From: Aldehydirespirator sp965220485
Lineage (GTDB): Bacteria; Actinomycetota; Acidimicrobiia; Acidimicrobiales; Aldehydirespiratoraceae
Direction of reading: 5' to 3'
DNA: 64,000 bases
Assembly (NCBI GenBank): GCA_965220485.1
Contig: OZ244832.1
Span: forward strand, 992,001-1,056,000
Below are positions 51,613 to 62,111 of this stretch, in pieces (the first letter of the stretch is position 1; each line of letters begins with the position of its first letter). Below the pieces are notes generated by a model. That model was not told the origin of the DNA and did not search any database. It saw only the letters and a list, made by a program, of their open reading frames with translations. A program made the position numbers and the translations under genes.

Positions 51613-52719
51613 TCAGGGCCGTTCCGGCAGGGGCGGCAGCACGTCCACTGCCTTCTGGCGTAGCCAGTGATCGGCCAGCACCAGCAAAGCCATGGCCTCC
51701 ACCATGGGCACGGCGCGGGGCAGCACGCACGGGTCGTGGCGACCCCGGGCCGCGAGGGTCGCGGCCTCACCCTCCCGGGTGACGGTTTGCTGCTCTGAGG
51801 CAATCGTGGAGGTGGGCTTGAACGCCACCCGCACCACGATGTCCTCTCCGTTGGAAATGCCGCCCTGCACACCCCCGGAGCGGTTGGACGCGGTGCGGAT
51901 GCCGTCGGCCTCGTCGGGCCTGAACGGATCGTTGTGGGCCAGGCCGGTGAGGCGGGTGCCACAGAAGCCGCTGCCGATCTCGAAGCCCTTGGCCGCGGGC
52001 AAAGACAGCATGGCGCCGGCCAAGGCCGCTTCGAGCTTGTCGAACACCGGCTCTCCAAGTCCGGCGGGCACGCCCCGGCAGACGCATTCCACCACGCCGC
52101 CCAGGGAGTCGCCGTCGCGTCGGGCCGCCTCGATGGCCTCGACCATCAGGGCCGCCGCGGCCGGGTCGGGGCAGCGGGTGGGTCCGGCCTCCACATCCTC
52201 ACGCGTGACCGCGGCCGGACCGGCGGCGGCTTCGATGTCGCGCACCGACTGCACCCACCCCAGCACCTCGACGCTGGCCGCGGCGTTCAGCAGCTTGCGG
52301 GCGACCGCGGCAGCGGCAACCCGCCCGACGGTCTCGCGCGCCGACGCCCGGCCCCCGCCGGTCCAGTCGCGGAAGCCGTACTTGGCGTCGTAGGTGTAAT
52401 CTGCGTGGGAGGGCCGGTAGACGTCGCGCAGGTGCTCGTAGGCCTCCGGGCGGGCGTCGGCGTTGCGCACCAGGATCGCGATGGGGGTGCCGGTGGTGTA
52501 ACCGCCGAAGGTGCCCGACAGGATCTCGGCGGTGTCGGACTCGGCGCGCTGGGTGACGAGCCGGCTCTGGCCCGGGCGCCGGCGGTCCAGGTCGGTCTGC
52601 ACCTCAGAGGGATCGAGAGCCAGCCTGGGCGGGCAGCCGTCGATCACCACGCCCACCGCGCCGCCGTGCGACTCGCCGAAGGTGGTGACCCGAAAAAGGG
52701 TGCCGAACGTGCTGGCCAT
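51613..52719 (-). CDS. aroC: Chorismate synthase
   Basis: A 368-residue enzyme of the shikimate pathway, making chorismate from EPSP with FMN. FGTLFRVTTFGESHGGAVGV at the start, RRRPGQSRLVTQRAESDTAE near 45 and GIEMAA-like GGVQGGISNGEDIVVRVAF near 280 are conserved. DWTGGGRASARETVGRVAAA near 120 and CPDPAAAALMVEAIEAARRD near 185 are further FMN/substrate segments. ATG 52719 is chosen over 52731 since MASTFGTLFR aligns with the family start. It is convergent with gcvT. Confidence 0.97.
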   Translation of the reverse strand: MASTFGTLFRVTTFGESHGGAVGVVIDGCPPRLALDPSEVQTDLDRRRPGQSRLVTQRAESDTAEILSGTFGGYTTGTPIAILVRNADARPEAYEHLRDVYRPSHADYTYDAKYGFRDWTGGGRASARETVGRVAAAAVARKLLNAAASVEVLGWVQSVRDIEAAAGPAAVTREDVEAGPTRCPDPAAAALMVEAIEAARRDGDSLGGVVECVCRGVPAGLGEPVFDKLEAALAGAMLSLPAAKGFEIGSGFCGTRLTGLAHNDPFRPDEADGIRTASNRSGGVQGGISNGEDIVVRVAFKPTSTIASEQQTVTREGEAATLAARGRHDPCVLPRAVPMVEAMALLVLADHWLRQKAVDVLPPLPERP

Positions 52720-52916
52720 GCATCCCAGCATACGGACCGCCCTCTTCGCATCGATCCCGGACCCGGCCGGCGGGTCCTGTCACGGGCGCAGCCTGACGCC
52801 GCGAGCGTCGCCATTCCTTGCCCCGTGCCACCCCCCGGCCTGGCGCTGCCGCTTCAAACGGCTGCACCGGTAGCACTGTGCCAGCCAGGCAGTACCGACA
52901 CCGCTGAAGGCTCTGC

Positions 52917-53012
52917 TAAGAGGCCGCGCAAATAGGCGACCGAACCGGCACGAGATGCTTGAAATCTAAGGGCATCCCGACATTGAACTTCACCTATTTG
53001 CGCGCGCTCTAA
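52917..53012. repeat. 96-bp palindromic element, copy 3
   Basis: TAAGAGGCCGCGCAAATAGG at the left and, inverted from the right, TTAGAGCGCGCGCAAATAGG are matching ends exactly 96 bp apart. On the minus strand a GTG at 52991-52993 opens a 25-residue frame (MKFNVGMPLDFKHL, later SPICAAS) ending in TAG at 52916-52918. It aligns without gaps to copy 2 and its frame is the same. It lies in the gene-free 52720-53268 gap upstream of aroC. Confidence 0.75.
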
Positions 53013-53015
53013 ACG

Positions 53016-53266
53016 TGAATCCACCGATGGGTTTGCGGTCTCTCACCAAATCTGCACGGGTTGTAGTCGTATATGACGTGTTTCTCTACAGATTTCGGGA
53101 CGTTCTTGAAGATGGGGCCTTTGACCGGGCTGCGGAGTGTTGCTTCACAGCAAATGCCTCCTCACATGGCCAGAATCTCCGCCATCCACAACGGCATTCT
53201 CCCATGTCAGGAGGCCTTTCTGGTGGACGCGCAAACACCCACAGGCCCCACCCGCCGGTGGATTCA
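53016..53266. repeat. 251-bp segment bounded by a 17-bp inverted repeat
   Basis: TGAATCCACCGATGGGT (53016-53032) pairs with the inverse at 53250-53266 (TGAATCCACCGGCGGGT when inverted) at 15 of 17 positions. The interior is less GC-rich than nearby genes and holds no recognised gene. It may be a decayed mobile element or mark a deletion. It ends three bases before the mtr stop. Confidence 0.5.
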
Positions 53267-53268
53267 GG

Positions 53269-54630
53269 CTAAAGCTCTAGGAGGGCTTGCTCTACTACTT
53301 CCGGTAGAGCGGGGTGGATGTAGTACTGGTGGCGGGCCATCTGGTCGACAGTCAGGTCGAAGTGCATTCCTTGGATGAGCTGCTGGATCAACGTGGACGC
53401 CTGGGGGCCGATGATGTGCGCGCCGAGCAGGCGGCGGTCCTCCGCGTGGGCGATCACCTTCACCGCGCTGCCGGTGTCCTCCATGGCCCAGCCGTAGGCG
53501 GCCGAGATGAAGGGCTGCACGTGGCTGCGGTAGGGAATCTGCTGCTGGCGGCACTCCCGCTCGGTCAGCCCGACGCTGGCCACCTGGGGATGGCCGAACA
53601 CGGCGTGCGGCACGAAGCGGTGATCGACGCGAGCCGGATCGTCGGGATGGGAGAGGTTGTGGCGCACCACCCGGGCCTCATGGTTGGCCACATGCTTGAG
53701 CTGAACCGGATTGGCTACGTCGCCCAGCGCCCACACGCCCTCAGCGCTCGTACGGAGCTGGTCGTCGGTGACCACATAGCCGGCGGTGTTGGTGGAAATG
53801 CCTCCGGCGGCCACATCCAGCCGGTCGCCGTTGGGTATCCGTCCCGTGGCCACCAGCAACTCGTCGGCCCGCAGCTCGCGGCGACCGCCCGCTTCGTCCT
53901 CCGTGTCCAGCACCACCTCAGCACCGTCCCGACGGGCGGCCAGCAACCGCGTGTTGAACCGAACGTCGAAGCGTCGGCTGTAGGCCTTGTTGAAGCGCTC
54001 GCGGATCTCGTCGTCCTCCCGGCGCAGGAAGGTGTCGCCCCGTAGCACGAACGTCACCTGTGAGCCGAAGGCGCCCATGACCGAGCCCAGTTCGGCCGCG
54101 ATGTAGCCCCCGCCGAACACCAGCAGCCGCTCAGGGAAGGCATCGAGACGCATGATTGTGTCGGAGGTGTGGTACCCGCAGTCAGCCAAGCCGGGAACGT
54201 CGGGTACGGCCGGCCGGGCCCCAGCTGCGATCACGACCCGATCCGCGGTGATCCTCTCGTCTCCCACCGCCACTTCCCGAGGCCCGACGAAGCGAGCACT
54301 GTCGGTGTAGACGGTGACGTTGGTCAGACCCTGCCGATACTCGCGCCCGCTGTCCGCGATCGGGTCGATCCGACCGAAGATCCGGTCGCGCACGCCGGGC
54401 CAATCCACACCATCGAAGCTGGTGTGGACGCCGAGACGCCCGGAGTCTGCGGCCAGTTCGGCCACGTCGGCGGCGTACACGAACATCTTGGATGGGATGC
54501 ATCCGACGTTCAGGCAGGTGCCTCCGAACAAGCCGTGCTCGGCGATGGCAATGTCCCAGTCGTCGTGCTCGGGCCCTATGACCGAGTTGCCCGAGCCCGC
54601 GCCGATGGTCAGCAGGTCAAAGTGCCGCAT
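53269..54630 (-). CDS. mtr: Mycothione reductase
   Basis: A 453-residue pyridine nucleotide-disulfide oxidoreductase that reduces mycothione to mycothiol. The redox Cys pair is GGTCLNVGCIPSKMFVYAAD (Cys39 and Cys44), NAD(P) is bound at VFGGGYIAAELGSVMGAFG near 170, GVWALGDVANPVQLKHVANH near 295 is the second FAD motif and HPALPEVVEQALLEL the His-Glu dimer-interface end. FVYAADVAELA after the Cys pair is typical for Mtr rather than glutathione or lipoamide reductase. ATG 54630 fits the start MRHFDLLTIGAGSG. It implies mycothiol as the main thiol. Confidence 0.88.
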   Translation of the reverse strand: MRHFDLLTIGAGSGNSVIGPEHDDWDIAIAEHGLFGGTCLNVGCIPSKMFVYAADVAELAADSGRLGVHTSFDGVDWPGVRDRIFGRIDPIADSGREYRQGLTNVTVYTDSARFVGPREVAVGDERITADRVVIAAGARPAVPDVPGLADCGYHTSDTIMRLDAFPERLLVFGGGYIAAELGSVMGAFGSQVTFVLRGDTFLRREDDEIRERFNKAYSRRFDVRFNTRLLAARRDGAEVVLDTEDEAGGRRELRADELLVATGRIPNGDRLDVAAGGISTNTAGYVVTDDQLRTSAEGVWALGDVANPVQLKHVANHEARVVRHNLSHPDDPARVDHRFVPHAVFGHPQVASVGLTERECRQQQIPYRSHVQPFISAAYGWAMEDTGSAVKVIAHAEDRRLLGAHIIGPQASTLIQQLIQGMHFDLTVDQMARHQYYIHPALPEVVEQALLEL

Positions 54631-54664
54631 CGAGCGCGGCACCCTACCGGCTACGTCCTCGGGA

Positions 54665-54783
54665 ATTGGCAGCGTTTTGCACGGATGGCGTGAATTGTGC
54701 TGCCAGTTCGCGGTAGCAGGATCGCGACCTCCGAGATTGGCAGCGTTTTGCACGGATGGCGTGCATTGTGCTGCCAGTTCGCT
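54665..54783. repeat. Paired hairpin repeat, two copies 71 bp apart
   Basis: ATTGGCAGCGTTTTGCACGG followed by ATGGCGTG and ATTGTGCTGCCAGTTCGC occurs at 54665 and 54736 with one base difference. GGCAGC/GCTGCC arms form a hairpin. Located between mtr and the enoyl-CoA hydratase, which point the same way, it may separate their transcription. Confidence 0.85.
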
Positions 54784-54798
54784 GCGCAGGACCGGCGG

Positions 54799-55596
54799 TC
54801 AGGTGCCGGTGAAGTTGGGTGTCCGCTTCTCGGCGAAGGCTCGCGGGCCCTCTTTGGCGTCGTTGGAGCGAAAGACCGCCTGCCCGTAGTCCCACTCGTG
54901 GCGAAGCGCGTCGTCGAGTTCCATGCCGTCGCACTCGTGCAGGGTTCTGGTGATGGCCGCGGAGGCCAGAGGACCGTTGGCCGCCACCACCCCAGCGATC
55001 TCAAGCGCCTTGTCCAGGGCCTGGCCGTCGGGGACCACATGGCCGATCAAGCCGATCTCGAGGGCTTCGGGCGCGCTGATGTGCTTGCCGGTGAGCAGGA
55101 TCTCGGCCGCGTGGGTGTAGGGGATCTGGCGGGGCAGGCGCACCGCCGATCCCGCCATCGGATACAGCGACCAACGAGCCTCGCTCACCCCGAATCGGGC
55201 CGACTCGCCGGCCACCCTGATCTCCATGGCCTGCAGGATCTCGGTGCCGCCGGCGATGGCCACGCCTTCCACCGCGGCCACGATCGGCTTGGTCGGGCGG
55301 TAGTGGCGGAACAGTGCCTTGTACACGATGTCGGGATCCTCCGCCATGCGGGCCCTGGTGTCGAGCGGATCGCTGTCGGCGGTGTCGCCGGCCATGGCCC
55401 GCAGGTCCGCGCCCGAGCAGAAGTTGCCTCCCGCCCCGGTCACCACGATGCAGCGCACGTCGGGGTCGTTGGAGGCCTCCTCGTAGGCGTCGTACATGCG
55501 GATGAGCATCGGACCGCTGATGGCGTTCATGCGCGCCGGCCGGTTCATGGTGACGATCATCACGTGACCGTCGCGTTCGACTAGGGCGTCGGACAT
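54799..55596 (-). CDS. Enoyl-CoA hydratase/isomerase family protein
   Basis: A 265-residue crotonase-fold enzyme. MIVTMNRPARMNAISGPMLI near residue 13 and VTGAGGNFCSGADLRAMAGD near 50 form the oxyanion-hole segment, and VAAVEGVAIAGGTEILQAME near 105 the second hole with the helix. Position 130-140 (GVSEARWSLYPMAG) carries an Glu as in hydratases. It acts on acyl-CoA substrates; the exact chain or reaction (hydration or isomerisation) is unknown. AAGGAG precedes ATG 55596. Operon partner not obvious. Confidence 0.88.
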   Translation of the reverse strand: MSDALVERDGHVMIVTMNRPARMNAISGPMLIRMYDAYEEASNDPDVRCIVVTGAGGNFCSGADLRAMAGDTADSDPLDTRARMAEDPDIVYKALFRHYRPTKPIVAAVEGVAIAGGTEILQAMEIRVAGESARFGVSEARWSLYPMAGSAVRLPRQIPYTHAAEILLTGKHISAPEALEIGLIGHVVPDGQALDKALEIAGVVAANGPLASAAITRTLHECDGMELDDALRHEWDYGQAVFRSNDAKEGPRAFAEKRTPNFTGT

Positions 55597-55621
55597 GGTC
55601 GGCTCCTTCTGTGAGAATCTA

Positions 55622-55672
55622 GGTGCGGTTATTGTGCCTACACGGCACACAAGTCACCCGAGATCCGCTGCG
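55622..55672. repeat. Partial copy of the TTGTGTGCC hairpin family
   Basis: GGTTATTGTGCCTACACGGCACACAAG, split here as GGTTATTGTGCC and GGCACACAAG arms, is followed by CCCGAGATCCGC. It resembles the copies at 13166 and 24011 but lacks the GATTTCTTGG left end. It lies just upstream of the enoyl-CoA hydratase start. Confidence 0.6.
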
Positions 55673-55761
55673 GAGAGCCGGAGGCCGGGCGGTCAGCCCT
55701 CGAGGAGCCTATGAGTCCGCTCGGATAGGTGTCTCCGCCGCGCATTGCAGCGTCTCGCTTC

Positions 55762-55857
55762 CCGCTCTTGTTCGCTGCGCTCACGGGCCGCTCGGGCCAC
55801 GGCCTCACTCAGCGGCATGCAACGATTCTCATGAACTGGGGTCCGTCCGCTCGGCCT
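55762..55857 (-). repeat. Dispersed 3'-end repeat (GAGGCCGTGGCCCGAGCGGC family) downstream of gcvP
   Basis: Read on the minus strand, directly after the gcvP stop comes AGAGGCCGAGCGGACGGACC, a variable stretch, then GAGGCCGTGGCCCGAGCGGC and CCGTGAGCGCAGCGAACAAG. The gcvP stop TAG is part of the first block (CTAGAGGCCGAGCG). The core is nearly identical to the copies at 20801, 48467 and 58936. Confidence 0.8.
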
Positions 55858-58740
<2,883 letters not shown>

Positions 58741-58935
58741 CGAGGTTGGAATCTACCCGCAGCGCTCGTCCGTCAGTTAGCCGGGCACTCGGCTACCCCT
58801 GCGACGGAAATCTTCGCGAGAAGTTGTCGCTCAGACGAACAATCGCGAGGATTCTGCCGGGTTGTGAGCCAACAGGGCTAGGAGCGAGCGCGAGCAGGTC
58901 GCGAGCGCCTCACGGTGCGCCGTTGTGTTGCCCGA

Positions 58936-59044
58936 TCTTATTCGCTGCGCTCACGGGCCGCTCGGGCCACGGCCTCGCTGAACGCCTTGCGACGCCGCCT
59001 ATTGATTCTCGCCTATTGATTCTCGCCTATTCGCTCGGCCTCTA
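58936..59044 (-). repeat. Dispersed 3'-end repeat after the gene at 59042, with small tandem insert
   Basis: On the minus strand the stop of the upstream gene lies in TAGAGGCCGAGCGAATAGGC, followed by 14-bp repeats (GAGAATCAATAGGC, two and a part) and the core GAGGCCGTGGCCCGAGCGGC with CCGTGAGCGCAGCGAATAAG. The AGAGGCCG-x-GCGAATAGGCGA part resembles the end of the 96-bp element. The rest of 58741-58935, upstream of gcvP, holds no recognised gene or riboswitch. Confidence 0.75.
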
Positions 59045-60184
59045 CGCGAAGAGATCGCCCCGGTCGGCGAGGCCCAGCTTCGGGAAGGGGCCGAAGAAGC
59101 CGTGCTCGTAGAGGCCGTAGCCCTCCTGGGGGCCGCGGACGGGGTCGTCGTAGGTGAAGCGGGCCACCGAGTCCACCACCCCGTACTGGCCCAGCCCCCG
59201 TATCTCGCCCACCTTGTAGGCCCGGGCCTGCTCGACCAGCTCTTCGCCCTGCCACATGCCGTGGCGCCAGTCGGGCTCGACGCCGTAGCCCGCGCCGATG
59301 GAGATGAAGTTGGTGGCCAGCGGCTCGACGTGGACCGTGATGAGCCCGCCCGGGGCATCCGGGAAGCTGATGTGGGACCCGGCCAGAAGGCGGGTGCCGC
59401 TGATCGCGTCGTGGGACCATTCGGGGCGCCCGAGAGCGTCGCGGGGCCGGTCGGGGTCGGTCCAGACTCGCATGCCGGTCTGCATGGTCCTGTTGCCGTC
59501 GGGCTCCTCGTGGCACAGGTAGATGACCCAGTGGTCTCCGTAGTCGGCGGGCATGTAGTTCCACATGCCGGCCAGCGTCGGGATGGTCTGGCGGATGCCG
59601 TCGGGCTGCTTCTCGCCCACGGGGCGCACGCCCCACGACCGGTCGCGGGCCCCGCCGCAGCGGTCACCGGTGACGGCGATGTCGGTCCCGTCCACGGTGA
59701 GGGTGCCCTCCCAACGGCCGAGTTGGGCGAACCGCTGCGTGTTAAACATCAGGGTGCCCCGGGCCCGCAGATACTGGCGGGGCTCCTCGAAGGGGTCGAT
59801 GGGGGAGGTCCAGGTGACGTCCATGGCCAGCTGCGAGTCGGCGGGCCGGTCGAGCTCGACGATCACCCGCAGCTTGCGCAGCGGCTCGATCACCTCGATG
59901 CGCACCGGCCCGACCGAGATGTCGGCCCGGTCGGTGAGGGGCTTGCTGGCCCGCACAACGTAGTGGTCGTCGCCACGGGTGACGGCGCAGTAGGCGTCGG
60001 TGGTGCCCAGGTTCGGGTACTGGCCCAACCCGAAGATGGCGAAGTAGTCGCCGCTGGACGGGTGCAGGTTGAAGTAGTAGCGGTCGTAGAAGTTGCGGTC
60101 CGAGGTGGCCGGATGGCGCACGTACTCGGAGGTCTGATGGACCGGGAAATCGTCCCAGGCCGAGATGGATCGATAAGAACTCAT
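59042..60184 (-). CDS. AttH/CrtC-like beta-barrel protein (DUF7064-type)
   Basis: A 380-residue soluble protein rich in beta strands. EYVRHPATSDRNFYDRYYFN near residue 20, DYFAIFGLGQYPNLGTTDAY near 48 and a C-terminal GTLTVDGTDIAVTGDRCGGA near 165 with DRSWGVRPVGEKQPDG resemble the lipocalin-like AttH/CrtC proteins and the DUF7064 group found with acyl-CoA genes in Actinobacteria. The role is unknown, perhaps isoprenoid or lipid binding. It starts at ATG 60184. A deleted fragment of a second copy lies at 61978-62107, next to a metalloprotease. Confidence 0.7.
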   Translation of the reverse strand: MSSYRSISAWDDFPVHQTSEYVRHPATSDRNFYDRYYFNLHPSSGDYFAIFGLGQYPNLGTTDAYCAVTRGDDHYVVRASKPLTDRADISVGPVRIEVIEPLRKLRVIVELDRPADSQLAMDVTWTSPIDPFEEPRQYLRARGTLMFNTQRFAQLGRWEGTLTVDGTDIAVTGDRCGGARDRSWGVRPVGEKQPDGIRQTIPTLAGMWNYMPADYGDHWVIYLCHEEPDGNRTMQTGMRVWTDPDRPRDALGRPEWSHDAISGTRLLAGSHISFPDAPGGLITVHVEPLATNFISIGAGYGVEPDWRHGMWQGEELVEQARAYKVGEIRGLGQYGVVDSVARFTYDDPVRGPQEGYGLYEHGFFGPFPKLGLADRGDLFA

Positions 60185-60227
60185 GGACAGCCACGCTAGC
60201 GGCGCGCTCCGCCGGGCGACTGCGGTG

Positions 60228-61832
60228 CTAGCCGCCGCCGGTTCTCGTGATGGTCACGGTGTGGGTGTCGCCGTCATCGGCGATCACGGTGATCGTGTAG
60301 CCGCGCACGGTGACGCTCTGCCCCACCGACAGGATCGGGTAGTCGTCTATCTGCCCGTCGCCGGTGTCGCGGGCTACCTTGACCGGCAGCTGACCGGACC
60401 CGAGAGCGGCATCGACTGTGTACACGAGCACGCCATCGGTCGCCAGCTCGACGTCCAGGCCAGTGGCTCGTCTGCTCTCGATGACGATCACTTCGATGTC
60501 CGACAGAGGCACCGCGGCCATGGCGATCCCGGCACCCGGATAGGCAATGGGACCGAGGATGACGGTGGCGTCGTTTGTGGTGACGCAGCGTACTTGTTCA
60601 GCGTCGAGCCAGCCGAGCTGCCAGCGGCTCCACGCCAGCATCTCCCAAGCAAAGTCAGCGCTCTCTGAGACGTCGGGGAAGTAGGTCCTAAGGCCCATGA
60701 GACCAAACCAGACGGCACCCCGAGGTTCCTCGGGCAGTTCGTGACGGCCGCTGTCGAAGGGGTACATGTCCAGCAGCCCAAGACCGTGTACCAGTTCATG
60801 AACCGCGCCACCCCAGCGGGCGGGCTCTCTCGGCTCGTCGAATGGCCGGACGTTGGCACGCGCCGTGACGATGGTTCCCTCGTCTGTACGAACCATGCCG
60901 CCACGGGCCGCGCCGCCGAAGTTGGCGAAACTGAAGTTTGAACTGGGCATGACGACTATCGCAACCGATATGTCCGTGAAGTCGAACTCGGAGTCCGCTA
61001 GGCGCACGGTCGCTTCATTGAACTCCACACCCCCCAGCTCCCCGTTCTCAGATAGGTAGCGGGCGTGGCCTTGTTCGATTCGCAGCCACCGGTGTAGAGC
61101 CACCAACTCTAAGTCAAGCTTACCGTAACTGAACTCTCTGAGGTAATATTCTGCGTCGGCAAAGCCCAACTCAAACTCGTGCTGAGTGGAATGGCGAGCT
61201 GCCGCGTCGGGGAAGTCCACGAACAGCACCGCCGCCCGCAGGGTGCCGAGGGAGGCGGGCGACCACTCCGGCAGCGGGAATCCCGCCGTCAAAGTCTCCG
61301 AGACGCCGTGCGGGCGACACGCAGTGGGATCCGGCTGACCAGGTGATTCCCCGACAGTGATAACGGGATCAGTCAAGACCCCGTCGCCGGCATCGGGATC
61401 ATCGCTGCCGGGATCATCAACCACCGCAGCCTGCCCCTCAACATCACCGCTGCCGGGAACACCGGTACCGGGATCATCAACCACCGCAGCCTGCCCCTCA
61501 GCATCACCGCTGCCGGGAACACCGGTACCGGGATCATCAACCACCGCAGCCTGCCCCTCAGCATCACCGCTGCCGGGAACACCGGTACCGGGATCATCAA
61601 CCACCGCAGCCTGCCCCTCAGCATCACCGCTGCCGGGAACACCGCTGCCGGGAACATCAACCACCGCAGCCTGCCCCTCAGCATCACCGCTGCCGGGAAC
61701 ATCAACCACCGTGGCCTGGCGGTCGGGGATCGTTGATGTCTCGGGTTCAGCAATCGGCTGCGCGCTCTCGGTCTCGCCCGCTTGACCGCAAGCCGCGGCA
61801 ACTACGGCGACGACTACTAGAAGCGTCCGCAC
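60228..61832 (-). CDS. Secreted lipoprotein metalloprotease (M6-like) with tandem repeats
   Basis: A 534-residue lipoprotein. The signal MRTLLVVVAVVAAACGQAGE has a lipobox Cys near residue 15. Residues ~45-145 are a 20-residue repeat of type VPGSGDAEGQAAVVDDPGTG. The catalytic domain contains the zinc motif GGAVHELVHGLGLLDMYPFD near residue 310 (HELVH, third ligand downstream) and ARHSTQHEFELGFADAEYYL earlier, as in M6 immune-inhibitor-A proteases. The final part is a beta domain (GYTITVIADDGDTHTVTIT). GTG 61832 fits the signal; a much longer frame upstream is not meaningful. It would act at or outside the cell surface; the target is unknown. Confidence 0.75.
   Translation of the reverse strand: MRTLLVVVAVVAAACGQAGETESAQPIAEPETSTIPDRQATVVDVPGSGDAEGQAAVVDVPGSGVPGSGDAEGQAAVVDDPGTGVPGSGDAEGQAAVVDDPGTGVPGSGDAEGQAAVVDDPGTGVPGSGDVEGQAAVVDDPGSDDPDAGDGVLTDPVITVGESPGQPDPTACRPHGVSETLTAGFPLPEWSPASLGTLRAAVLFVDFPDAAARHSTQHEFELGFADAEYYLREFSYGKLDLELVALHRWLRIEQGHARYLSENGELGGVEFNEATVRLADSEFDFTDISVAIVVMPSSNFSFANFGGAARGGMVRTDEGTIVTARANVRPFDEPREPARWGGAVHELVHGLGLLDMYPFDSGRHELPEEPRGAVWFGLMGLRTYFPDVSESADFAWEMLAWSRWQLGWLDAEQVRCVTTNDATVILGPIAYPGAGIAMAAVPLSDIEVIVIESRRATGLDVELATDGVLVYTVDAALGSGQLPVKVARDTGDGQIDDYPILSVGQSVTVRGYTITVIADDGDTHTVTITRTGGG
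61418..61720. repeat. 60-bp tandem repeat in the metalloprotease gene (five copies)
   Basis: ACCGCAGCCTGCCCCTCAGC begins a 60-bp unit that recurs about five times, nearly without change, encoding a 20-residue repeat in the linker between the lipid anchor and the protease. The frame is kept since 60 is a multiple of three. Copy number may vary between strains. Confidence 0.9.
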
Positions 61833-61977
61833 ACCGCCGCATCGGCGACCTGGCTGGCGCGCGGGCCGGACGGGCCGTACATGAACCGAGCGTGTTGTTT
61901 CGCAGCATTCGAAGCCCAACCGTAGCCCAAGCCGCCCGGCGCGCTTCCGCGTGGCCGACCGCACGGGTCTCCGAAGA

Positions 61978-62107
61978 AGCCGTGTTCGTTCGGATACTGG
62001 CCCAGCCCGAAGATGGCGAAGTACTCGCCGCTGGACGGGTGCAGGTTGAAGTAGTAGCGGTCGTAGCAGTTGCGGTCCGAGGGGGCCGGATGGCGCACGT
62101 ACTCGCG
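61978..62107 (-). pseudogene. Internally deleted fragment of the AttH/CrtC-like gene
   Basis: The minus strand reads EYVRHPAPSDRNCYDRYYFN and GEYFAIFGLGQYPN, matching residues ~18-59 of the gene at 59042, and then joins EHGFFG, which matches that protein's C-terminus near residue 366. The middle ~300 residues are missing. After it comes GDPCGRPRGSA, the translation of a common REP-like sequence. It abuts the end of the RCC1-repeat pseudogene. Confidence 0.8.
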
Positions 62108-62111
62108 GGAG

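Noticed and set aside
53015..53272. 85-codon plus-strand frame in the aroC-mtr gap
   Set aside because: No family, no ribosome-binding site and it coincides with the inverted-repeat block.
58741..59041. Glycine riboswitch upstream of gcvP (also looked before gcvH and gcvT)
   Set aside because: No tandem aptamer features and no conserved GG-A-GAG or CUCU-GGC-type elements could be recognised; the region is occupied by dispersed repeats.
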